This document shows, one piece after another, positions 1-6,173 of a stretch of DNA of 64,000 nt (positions within the stretch are counted from its first letter, which is position 1; every line of letters begins with the position of its first letter). The DNA comes from Nitrospirillum amazonense (GTDB taxonomy: Bacteria; Pseudomonadota; Alphaproteobacteria; Azospirillales; Azospirillaceae). The notes under the pieces were generated by a model. That model ran no database searches, was not told where the DNA came from, and saw only the letters and a list, made by a program, of their open reading frames with translations. The position numbers were made by a program, and so were the translations under genes. Location: contig NZ_VITN01000011.1 of the NCBI RefSeq assembly GCF_007828045.1, positions 124,001-188,000 of the forward strand, read 5' to 3'.

Positions 1-72
1 CAGCGACAGGGACAGGGCGGTGCGCAACACCTGCCCGCCGCCCTCGCCTTCCGATCCATCAATGATGATCAC
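1..72 (-). CDS. rtcA: RNA 3'-terminal phosphate cyclase RtcA, 5' end only
   Basis: Only the first 24 codons lie in the window. Reading the minus strand from a GTG at 72 gives a peptide containing DGSEGEGGQVLRTALSLS, the highly conserved N-terminal signature of RNA 3'-phosphate cyclases. This family uses ATP to turn an RNA 3'-phosphate into a 2',3'-cyclic phosphate. A purine-rich GGGGGGA element precedes the GTG at a suitable distance. The gene follows rtcB by 28 bases on the same strand, giving the known rtcBA order. The rest of the gene lies beyond position 1. Confidence 0.88.
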   Translation of the reverse strand, partial: MIIIDGSEGEGGGQVLRTALSLSL

Positions 73-100
73 AGTATCCCCCCGTCCGTGTGTGAAGGCG

Positions 101-1342
101 TCAGCCTTTCACGCACAGGACCTGTTTCAACGTATGCACGATTTCCACCAGGTCGGCCTGCGCCGCCATGACGGCCTCGATGGGTTTGTAGGCGGCCGGC
201 GTCTCATCGATGACATCGGCATCCTTGCGGCATTCCACCCCCTCGGTGGCGTGGGCGTGGTCCTGCAGCGTGAACCGTCGCTTGGCCTCATGCCGGGACA
301 TCAGGCGCCCGGCCCCGTGGGAGCAACTGTTGAACGCCTCGGCGTTCCCCTTGCCCCGCACGATGAAGGACTTGGCGCCCATGGATCCCGGGATGATGCC
401 CATCACCCCCTCTGCCGCGTTCACCGCCCCCTTGCGGGTGACCAGGACGTTGTTGCGGTCGAAATGGCGTTCCCGCTGGACGTAGTTATGGTGGCAGTTG
501 ATGGCCTCCATGGCCGCGTCGAACGGCTTGGTGATGACGGTCCGCATCGCGGCGATGACGTTGGTCATCATCATGCGGCGGTTCAGCGCGGCGAAATCCT
601 GGGCCCACCCCACCGCCTCGACATAGTCGTTGAAGTGGTCGGTTCCCTCGGGGAAATAGGCCAAATCCTCATCCGGCAGGTTGATGAACCAGCGGCGCAT
701 ATCCTTCTTCGCCAACTCGATGAAGAAGGTGCCGATGGCGTTGCCGATCCCGCGCGACCCGGAATGCAGCATCACCCAGACCTGGCCGACTTCATCCAGG
801 CACAGCTCGATGAAGTGGTTGCCGGTGCCCAGCGTCCCCAGATGCGCCAGCGTGTTGGCGCTGGCCAGCTTGGGATATTTGGCGGTGATGCGGGCGAAGC
901 GCTCCGCCAACGTCGCCCAGGCAGCGACGATGTCAGCGGGCGGATCGCCCCAGGACCCACTGTCACGGCGGCCCCGCCCGACGTCCCGGCCATGGGGCAC
1001 CGCGCGCTCGATGGCGGTGCGCAGCCCCGCCAAATTGTCCGGCAGGTCGGCGGCGGCCAATGAGGTGCGGGCGGCCATCATGCCGCAGCCGATGTCCACC
1101 CCCACCGCCGCCGGGATGACGGCGCCCAGCGTGGGGATGACGGAACCGACGGTGGCACCGATGCCGACATGGACGTCGGGCATGGCAGCCACATGCTTGA
1201 ACACGAAGGGCAGGCGCGCCACCCGCGCCAACTGGGCACGGGCCTGGTCGTCCACGGCCACACCTTTGGTCCACATCTTGATGGGCACGGCGCCATCGGC
1301 CACCGTCACCTCGAAGCCCTGCCCGCCGGCCTGATCGGTCAT
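101..1342 (-). CDS. rtcB: RNA-splicing ligase RtcB
   Basis: GTP- and Mn2+-dependent RNA ligase that joins 2',3'-cyclic-phosphate or 3'-phosphate ends to 5'-OH ends, acting on broken tRNA and rRNA in the cytoplasm. The protein (413 aa) shows the RtcB hallmarks: the metal-site segment VDIGCGMMA near residue 85, GTGNHFIE near 175, and SHGAGRLMSR near 340, containing the histidine that is guanylylated in this family. Two ATGs, at 1348 and 1342, are in frame. The AGGA at 1350-1353 sits too close to the first and about seven bases before the second, so 1342 is chosen. It is third in the operon rsr - Y RNAs - rtcB - rtcA and probably depends on the sigma-54 promoter upstream of rsr. Confidence 0.96.
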   Translation of the reverse strand: MTDQAGGQGFEVTVADGAVPIKMWTKGVAVDDQARAQLARVARLPFVFKHVAAMPDVHVGIGATVGSVIPTLGAVIPAAVGVDIGCGMMAARTSLAAADLPDNLAGLRTAIERAVPHGRDVGRGRRDSGSWGDPPADIVAAWATLAERFARITAKYPKLASANTLAHLGTLGTGNHFIELCLDEVGQVWVMLHSGSRGIGNAIGTFFIELAKKDMRRWFINLPDEDLAYFPEGTDHFNDYVEAVGWAQDFAALNRRMMMTNVIAAMRTVITKPFDAAMEAINCHHNYVQRERHFDRNNVLVTRKGAVNAAEGVMGIIPGSMGAKSFIVRGKGNAEAFNSCSHGAGRLMSRHEAKRRFTLQDHAHATEGVECRKDADVIDETPAAYKPIEAVMAAQADLVEIVHTLKQVLCVKG

Positions 1343-1382
1343 GGTCATTTCCTGTATATCCTTTCACATATCTAGCAGCTTG

Positions 1383-1521
1383 GGCGGGTTGGTGACGAGG
1401 AAGTGCGGGAAACATCGCCACGTGCTCTACCAACTGAGCTACAAGCAACGGACGCTTGGCCGGGCTCGAACCGGCGGCCCCATGGTCCTGTAGTTCCCCG
1501 CGGCATTCGCCAGGGACCGCC
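1383..1521 (-). ncRNA. Y-RNA-like gene 5 (YrlA type, anticodon-permuted tRNA mimic)
   Basis: Last of five tandem units and the clearest tRNA mimic. The 5' strand carries UGGCGA followed by AUGC; UGGCGA pairs with UCGUCA (1398-1393), and an outer GGCGG/CCGCC (1521-1517 with 1387-1383) can close the RNA. An inner helix GCGGGGAAC/GUUUCCCGC has 9 bp. The core then runs: anticodon-stem strand CCAUG, T arm GCCGG-UUCGAGC-CCGGC (1475-1459), acceptor-like stem CAAGC/GCUUG capped by a 7-base loop (1458-1442), a canonical D arm GCUC-AGUUGGUA-GAGC (1439-1424), then CGUGG to complete the anticodon stem. This is a tRNA opened at the anticodon with its acceptor stem sealed. Ends are approximate. rtcB starts about 40 bases downstream. 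Confidence 0.82.
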
Positions 1522-1543
1522 ACAAGCTTCGAAATTCAAAAAA

Positions 1544-1680
1544 CGGCGACAAGAGGTGTGGGAAACGGGACCGCATGCTCTCGCTGCTGAGCTACGCGTC
1601 CAGTCCCTGGATGGGACGGACACGGCCGGACTTGCACCGGCGACCTTGCAGGTGACGGAGTTCCCCACGGCATTCGCCCA
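1544..1680 (-). ncRNA. Y-RNA-like gene 4 (YrlA type, anticodon-permuted tRNA mimic)
   Basis: It begins with the GGCGAAUGC motif shared by four of the units. The inner helix GUGGGGAAC/GUUUCCCAC (9 bp, one wobble) covaries with units 1 and 5. The core has a T arm GCCGG-UGCAAGU-CCGGC (1641-1625), a 7-bp acceptor-like stem CGUGUCC/GGACGCG (1624-1618 with 1601-1595) extended by a capped GUCCC/GGGAC hairpin, and a D arm GCUC-AGCAGCGA-GAGC (1592-1577). CCG(U)CA with UGCGG can form the anticodon-type stem. The outer Ro-type stem is weaker than in its neighbours: only GGCGA/UCGCC is certain. A run of six U follows the 3' strand, perhaps a processing or termination signal. Ends are approximate. Confidence 0.75.
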
Positions 1681-1688
1681 AACGATGA

Positions 1689-1826
1689 AAACGGCACCGG
1701 CGACAAGGCATAGCCAGACGATGACTGAGCTACCCGGTCGCCCGGGGGCGGAATTGAACCGCCGCCTCCCACCCTGCGGTGGACGCTCTGACCTTGTAGT
1801 CCGGCCGGCATTCGCCGGTACCGCTT
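1689..1826 (-). ncRNA. Y-RNA-like gene 3 (YrlA type, D-loop-permuted tRNA mimic)
   Basis: The outer stem AAGCGGUACCGGCGA pairs with UCGCCGGUGCCGUUU over 15 bp with two wobbles, and its 5' strand leads into the AUGC of the conserved motif. Inside, the order is: D-stem strand GAGC (1788-1785), hairpin CCACC-GCAG-GGUGG in the anticodon-arm place, T arm GGCGG-UUCAAUU-CCGCC (1763-1747), acceptor-like stem CCCGG/CCGGG capped by the tetraloop GCGA (1746-1733), then UA and the other D-stem strand GCUC (1730-1727). The tRNA order is thus cut within the D loop, which is where the Y stem is joined. CCGGAC/GUCUGG forms the inner helix. Four U follow the outer stem. Confidence 0.8.
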
Positions 1827-1850
1827 GCGAAAAGTGGACGTGATGATCGA

Positions 1851-1943
1851 ACCGCCGGTGACGAGGAATGCGGGGAGGCGCGGAGTCGAACCGCTCGGCC
1901 TTGCGGCCTTACCTATGTACTCCCCACCGCATTCACCGGCGGT
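1851..1943 (-). ncRNA. Y-RNA-like gene 2 (short unit with reduced tRNA mimic)
   Basis: The shortest unit, about 93 bases. The outer stem ACCGCCGGUGA (1943-1933) pairs perfectly with UCACCGGCGGU (1861-1851) over 11 bp. The conserved motif reads GGUGAAUGC here: C becomes U on the 5' strand and the partner base becomes A, a compensatory change. The core is closed by GGGGAG/CUCCCC and contains the remnant UACAUAGGUA, a hairpin GGCC-GCAA-GGCC (1908-1897) and a T arm GCGG-UUCGACU-CCGC (1894-1880). The acceptor-like hairpin and the downstream UAGCUCA segment found in the other four units are missing. It could be a reduced functional form or a decaying copy. Confidence 0.72.
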
Positions 1944-1963
1944 GACCGGGGATGATGGACCAA

Positions 1964-2108
1964 GTCGTGGCGACCAGGGGGGATGAAACCGCCCTTTGAG
2001 CTATCTTCTCCAAGGCGGGCTCGAACCGCACCTCCCGGTCCTTGCGGACCGGGCGCTCTACCACGGGCTTCGGTGGAGGATGTAGTTCCATCCAGCATTC
2101 GCCACGAC
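1964..2108 (-). ncRNA. Y-RNA-like gene 1 (YrlA type, D-loop-permuted tRNA mimic)
   Basis: First unit after rsr, starting 18 bases beyond the rsr stop codon. The outer stem GUCGUGGCGA (2108-2099) pairs perfectly with UCGCCACGAC (1973-1964); the 5' strand runs into the GGCGAAUGC motif. The inner helix GGAUGGAAC/GUUUCAUCC has 9 bp (2093-2085 with 1989-1981). The core reads GGUA-GAGC (2062-2055), an anticodon-arm-like hairpin CCCGGUCC-GCAA-GGACCGGG (2053-2034), AGGU, T arm GCGG-UUCGAGC-CCGC (2029-2015), a weak capped acceptor CUU-GGAG-AAG, then AUA-GCUC (about 2005-1998). Read circularly this is a complete tRNA order opened in the D loop. Bacterial Y RNAs of the YrlA family are known to mimic tRNA and to bind the Ro protein Rsr. 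Confidence 0.82.
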
Positions 2109-2125
2109 CCAACCCAGTCCATCGG

Positions 2126-3670
2126 TCAGATGACCGTCGCGCTAACCTCCGCAACCCAATCCCGATCCGATCCGCCAGCGGCGAAACGGGCCAGGGTTTC
2201 GAACACGGCGTCAGAGAAGCCGCCGACGTTCAGCACGTCGGGGCGCTCCACCGCCTGGGTGGTGCCATAGGGCTGCAGGTCGATGCAGACCAGTTTGGCC
2301 CGGGGGCAGCGCCGCTTCAGGCGTTCCCACTCCTGCATCGTCGCCGTGGCGCCAAAGCGCTTGGCATCGACCCAGGACTGGTTGTCCGAAACGATCACCA
2401 CCAGGTCCGCCACCGCCCGCTGCGCGTTCAGCAAGGCCAGCGGGGCGGAGACGGTGGTGCCGCCGCCGCCGATGGCGGCCAGCTTGGCGGCATTCACCGA
2501 AACCGGGGCCCCAGGGTCCAGGTCCAGCGGCACCACCTTGGTCTCGAACGGTAGTAGCAGGGTGCCCGGGTTGCGCCGCATCACCGCCGCCGCCACCAGG
2601 GCGGCCACATCGATGCAGCGCACCGCCGTCGTCGCCCCCTTGCGGTGGCCGGTGATGGGACTGGCCATGGACCCCGACACGTCGGGGCACACCACCACCC
2701 GGCCGGGCAGAACCGGCACCGACGCCAGCGACAGCTCCAGCGCCGTTTCCAGCGCCGCGACCACCACCGGCGGCACGTCCTTGCCCACCATGCCCCGCGC
2801 CGCCAACAGTTGATAAGGCAGGACGCGGGACCGGGTGATCATTTCGGCATCCGCCAGCCGTGCCGCCACTCGCTCCGCCAGCCCCTCCACCGCGAACGCG
2901 CCGTGGCGCGCCAGGGTGTTGAGGTTCATACGCAGCGCCTGCCAGCCCATGCGGTCCGCCACCTCCGCCCATTGCGCGGACGTCAGCGGCTCCGCCGTCA
3001 GCCACTCGAAGGGCACCGGCGGCAGGGGCAGCGAACGGTCCCGTTTCCAGGCCTCGAACGCCGCGATTTCCGCTGGCAGCGCCGCCACGTCATAGGGCTT
3101 GCCGATCAGCCAGCCATAGAAGGCGCGACGCGTGGCGTCCACCGGCGCCGGATGGACCATTTTCACAATGTCCGCCAGCGACGGGTCCTTGCCCGTGGCC
3201 GCCCGCATCAACTGGTCCGTGGACGCCTGCTCCAGCCACTGCGTCACCAGGCGCTTGGGCCGGGTGCCCAGGGAGGTGCGGCCCACCACGCCCGACCGCA
3301 TGATCTGCACGAAGGTGCGCAGCATGCGGCCGTTGTCGATGACGCGGCGGAACACGGCCACCGACAGGTCGGGATCGGCCACGGTCAGCCACGCGGTCAG
3401 CAGCGCCGGCATGTCCTTCATCACGCCCTTGGTACGGGCATAGACGGCGGCCTGGGCCACGAAGCGCGGGTCAACCGCCTTGGCCACGGCCAGCACCTCG
3501 GCCAACTGGGCCTCGGCCGTGCCATAGAAGCCGTCGTTCAGCGTGCCGGTGGCGGCCAGCTGGGCCAGGGTGTGTTCCGGACCATAGCTGTAGGCCGGCG
3601 CGCCCTCGCGGTTACGCGCATCCGGCATCAGTTTCGCGATCATCGACGCAAACAGCTGCTTGTTGGCCAT
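2126..3670 (-). CDS. rsr: Ro60-like TROVE/vWA RNA-binding protein (Rsr)
   Basis: Bacterial counterpart of the eukaryotic Ro 60-kDa autoantigen. The family forms a ring of HEAT-like repeats that binds Y RNA and the ends of misfolded RNA, and in bacteria tethers a Y RNA and polynucleotide phosphorylase into an RNA-degrading complex. The 514-aa protein has the TROVE domain in roughly residues 1-320 and a vWA domain from about 320 to the end, with an intact MIDAS: DVSGS near residue 328, GGGTT, and a later VSDNQS aspartate. The start is the ATG at 3670 (MANKQL), preceded by AAGGAG; 44 further in-frame codons upstream run through the promoter and are unlikely to be translated. It is first in the operon with the Y RNA array and rtcBA, behind a sigma-54 promoter. 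Confidence 0.94.
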   Translation of the reverse strand: MANKQLFASMIAKLMPDARNREGAPAYSYGPEHTLAQLAATGTLNDGFYGTAEAQLAEVLAVAKAVDPRFVAQAAVYARTKGVMKDMPALLTAWLTVADPDLSVAVFRRVIDNGRMLRTFVQIMRSGVVGRTSLGTRPKRLVTQWLEQASTDQLMRAATGKDPSLADIVKMVHPAPVDATRRAFYGWLIGKPYDVAALPAEIAAFEAWKRDRSLPLPPVPFEWLTAEPLTSAQWAEVADRMGWQALRMNLNTLARHGAFAVEGLAERVAARLADAEMITRSRVLPYQLLAARGMVGKDVPPVVVAALETALELSLASVPVLPGRVVVCPDVSGSMASPITGHRKGATTAVRCIDVAALVAAAVMRRNPGTLLLPFETKVVPLDLDPGAPVSVNAAKLAAIGGGGTTVSAPLALLNAQRAVADLVVIVSDNQSWVDAKRFGATATMQEWERLKRRCPRAKLVCIDLQPYGTTQAVERPDVLNVGGFSDAVFETLARFAAGGSDRDWVAEVSATVI

Positions 3671-3754
3671 GGTCCTCGCTCCTTCTCCTTGAGGCTTCCG
3701 CCCCCGGGGGCCGCCGGCGCATTCCGGCGGCCCCGATCCGATGCCAGGATATAA

Positions 3755-3770
3755 AGCAATGGTCGTGCCA
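3755..3770 (-). promoter_or_regulatory. sigma-54 promoter of the rsr-Y RNA-rtcBA operon
   Basis: The minus strand reads TGGCACG-ACCA-TTGCT, an exact match to the sigma-54 -24/-12 consensus (TGGCACG-N4-TTGCW) with the required spacing. Transcription would start near 3743, about 70 bases before the rsr ATG. RtcR, encoded divergently, is the matching type of activator. Confidence 0.92.
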
Positions 3771-3808
3771 AAAGGCGCCGGCGCACCAGAGGAATAATCC
3801 AATATATT

Positions 3809-3895
3809 GATATTAAATCGATATTTTAATTATCTTCGCCACAGAATCTCTAAAAATGTCTTCCGGCGCTGGGAAAATCTGATATCAATCGATAT
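3809..3895. promoter_or_regulatory. Probable RtcR enhancer repeats
   Basis: An AT-rich segment in an otherwise GC-rich window contains two copies of one element: GATATTAAATCGATAT (3809-3824) and GATATCAATCGATAT (3881-3895). Both are imperfect dyads built on ATCGATAT. They lie about 40 and 110 bases upstream of the sigma-54 promoter, the usual range for enhancer sites of sigma-54 activators, and just upstream of rtcR itself. Binding by RtcR is inferred from location. Confidence 0.55.
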
Positions 3896-3920
3896 GATTT
3901 TATAGAAATGGATAAGCCTT

Positions 3921-5510
3921 ATGCCTCGCCCCCTCACCATCATCGGCTTCCTGGGCTCCACCCTGGACGCCGCCAAGTTCGGGCCCAGCCGCTGGCAGAA
4001 GTGGCGGCCCAGCGTGGGCATCTGCATGCATGAGGACTTGCGGGTGGACCGCTTCGTGCTGCTGCATGGGCAGCGACATGGCCGCCTGGCCGACCAGGTG
4101 GTGGAGGACATCCACACCGTCTCGCCGGAAACGACGGTGGACCAGCGCACCCTAGGGCTGGACAACCCCTGGGACTTCGAGGAGGTCTACGGCAAGCTGC
4201 TGGACTTCGCCCGCGCCTTCCCGTTCGAGCCGGAGCGGGAGGACTATCTGGTCCACATCACCACCGGCACCCACGTCATCCAGATCTGCCTGTTCCTGCT
4301 GACGGAGGCGCGCTTCCTGCCCGGCCGCCTGTTGCAGACCCAGCCCTCCCGTGGCGAAGGCCTCAACCCGGCGGGGGAATGGAGCGCCATAGACCTGGAC
4401 CTGTCGCGCTATGACAGCATCGCCACCCGGTTCGCGGCGGCGGCGGCGGAGGGCTCCTCCTTCCTGAAATCCGGCATCGAGACGCGCAATGCCGCCTTCA
4501 ACCGCATGGTGGATGAGATCGAGCGCGTGGCCCTGCGCAGCAGGGCGCCCCTGCTGCTGATGGGCCCCACCGGCGCCGGCAAGAGCCACCTGGCCCGCCG
4601 CATCTATGAGCTGAAGCGCCTGAAGCACCAGGTGGCGGGTCCCTTCGTTGAGGTGAACTGCGCCACCCTGCGCGGCGAGGGCGCCATGTCCGCCCTGTTC
4701 GGCCATCGCAAGGGCGCCTTCACCGGCGCCGTCAGCGACCGGCCGGGCCTGCTGCGTGCCGCCGACACCAGCATGCTGTTCCTGGATGAGATCGGGGAGT
4801 TGGGCCTGGACGAGCAGGCCATGATCCTGCGCGCCATCGAGGACAAGCGCTTCCTGCCCGTGGGATCGGACAAGGAGGTGGCGTCGGACTTCCAGCTGAT
4901 CGCCGGCACCAACCGCGACCTGGGTGCCGCCGTGGCCAAAGGCGACTTCCGCGACGACCTCTATGCCCGCCTGAACCTGTGGACCTTCACCCTGCCCGGT
5001 TTGGCCCAGCGGCGGGAGGATATCGAACCCAACCTGGACTATGAGTTGGACCGCCACGCCCAGCGCGACGGCCAGCGCGTGACCTTCAACAAGGAGGCCC
5101 GCGCGCGCTACCTGGCCTTCGCCACCGGGCATGATGCGCCGTGGCCGGGCAACTTCCGCGACCTCGCCGCCAGCGTCACCCGCATGGCCACCCTGGCGCC
5201 CAGCGCCCGCATCGACCAGGACACCGTGGACCAGGAGATCGCCCGCCTGCGCCGCCTGTGGAGCCCCGCACCCGCCGACGACGGCCTGGCCGCCCTGCTG
5301 GACGCCGACGCCCTGGCCGCCCTCGACCCCTTCGACCGGGTGCAACTGGCCGAAGTCATCCGCATCTGCCGCGCTTGCCGCAGCCTGTCGGAAGCCGGTC
5401 GCACCCTGTTCAGCGCGTCACGCACCAGGCGGGCGTCCTCCAACGACGCCGACCGGCTGCGGAAGTACCTGCAGCGGTTCGGATTGGAGTGGGGAAGCAT
5501 AACGAGTTAA
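3921..5510 (+). CDS. rtcR: Sigma-54-dependent transcriptional activator RtcR
   Basis: Activator of the RNA repair operon. The 529-aa protein is close to the length of E. coli RtcR (532 aa). Residues 1 to about 180 are the RtcR ligand-sensing domain, assigned to the CARF superfamily. Residues of about 185-420 are an AAA+ domain with Walker A GPTGAGKS, the sigma-54 contact loop GAFTGA, and Walker B-like MLFLDEIGE. The last 90 residues hold the DNA-binding region. The start ATG at 3921 gives MPRPLTIIGFLGS, typical of the family. It is divergent from rsr, with the sigma-54 promoter and two dyad repeats between them. The expected ligand is a product of RNA damage carrying a 2',3'-cyclic phosphate (family knowledge, not visible here). 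Confidence 0.95.
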   Translation: MPRPLTIIGFLGSTLDAAKFGPSRWQKWRPSVGICMHEDLRVDRFVLLHGQRHGRLADQVVEDIHTVSPETTVDQRTLGLDNPWDFEEVYGKLLDFARAFPFEPEREDYLVHITTGTHVIQICLFLLTEARFLPGRLLQTQPSRGEGLNPAGEWSAIDLDLSRYDSIATRFAAAAAEGSSFLKSGIETRNAAFNRMVDEIERVALRSRAPLLLMGPTGAGKSHLARRIYELKRLKHQVAGPFVEVNCATLRGEGAMSALFGHRKGAFTGAVSDRPGLLRAADTSMLFLDEIGELGLDEQAMILRAIEDKRFLPVGSDKEVASDFQLIAGTNRDLGAAVAKGDFRDDLYARLNLWTFTLPGLAQRREDIEPNLDYELDRHAQRDGQRVTFNKEARARYLAFATGHDAPWPGNFRDLAASVTRMATLAPSARIDQDTVDQEIARLRRLWSPAPADDGLAALLDADALAALDPFDRVQLAEVIRICRACRSLSEAGRTLFSASRTRRASSNDADRLRKYLQRFGLEWGSITS

Positions 5511-5530
5511 ATAAGTGCCAGTCCCTATCC

Positions 5531-6136
5531 ATGGAGGCGGCCATAGTCTCTTATGCTAAAGGGCTCTCCGTAACCGCCGCAGTTGCCTTGGTGGCGCTGG
5601 GCGGGCCAGCGTATTCCCAAACACCAACGCCCTTCACGTTTCCGGCCTCACCTAAGCTAGGGACGGAGGACTTCGCCTTTCGCCCGCTAACCAGCGCCGC
5701 AGCCCTGGTCCGTGGTGACGGGCATATCATCCTCTCAATAAGCAACAGCGTCCCAAGCCCTTTGCTGGAGCGTATTCATGCCGCCGGTTACAGTCCGGGA
5801 CAGGTGGATACGATCCTTTTGAACTTCGCCCATCGGAATAACATCGATGGGCTGGTGCGGAACGGCACCCAGACTTTCCCCAATGCCACCATTTACGTCG
5901 ATGCCTTTTGGTTGACCTCCGCCGACGACGCGGATCGCGCTTATCTCAAGCACGTGTTGGCCCCCTATGTGGCTGCCGGCAAGGTGAACGCCTTCGACAA
6001 GAACATGCTTATTCTTCCGCACATCACTGCCCATGCCCGCTATACAGCCAGCGAATTCACCACCGGCAGCAGCAGCTTCCAAATGAATTTCCCGAAGCTT
6101 GGCATCGTCGGCAGCGACTTGTTCACGGATGATTAG
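5531..6136 (+). pseudogene. Degenerate, truncated metallo-beta-lactamase-fold gene
   Basis: The 201-aa reading frame starts at the ATG at 5531 with a plausible signal peptide ending near AYSQ. The body resembles secreted MBL-fold hydrolases (VDTILL..., FPNATIYVDAFWL...), but the zinc motif expected after VDTILL (THxHxDH) reads NFAHRNNID, and the later GHTPGH motif is replaced by ASEFTTGSSS. The frame ends shortly after, where the family normally continues for about 100 residues. Base composition is less GC-rich than in neighbours. It sits 20 bases after rtcR without a good ribosome binding site. Most likely a decayed gene; a repurposed non-enzymatic secreted protein is the alternative. Confidence 0.6.
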
Positions 6137-6173
6137 AAAAGGGGCCGAACCCACCGACCCGGCCCCATCCCCC

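Noticed and set aside
1383-2108. A cluster of tRNA genes
   Set aside because: T-arm and D-arm sequences are present, but in four units they appear in permuted order with the acceptor stem closed by a loop and no seven-base anticodon loop or CCA end; the outer stems and Ro-type motif fit Y RNAs better.
1383-2108. CRISPR array suggested by evenly spaced GCATTCGCC repeats
   Set aside because: Repeats are only about nine bases long, spacing varies from about 120 to 170 bases, and the intervening sequences are complementary RNA folds, not spacers.
1403-2554. Several open reading frames of 70-170 codons in the rsr-rtcB gap and the 3' end of rsr
   Set aside because: They run through the paired stems of the RNA units or antisense to rsr, have no family resemblance, and arise from high GC content.
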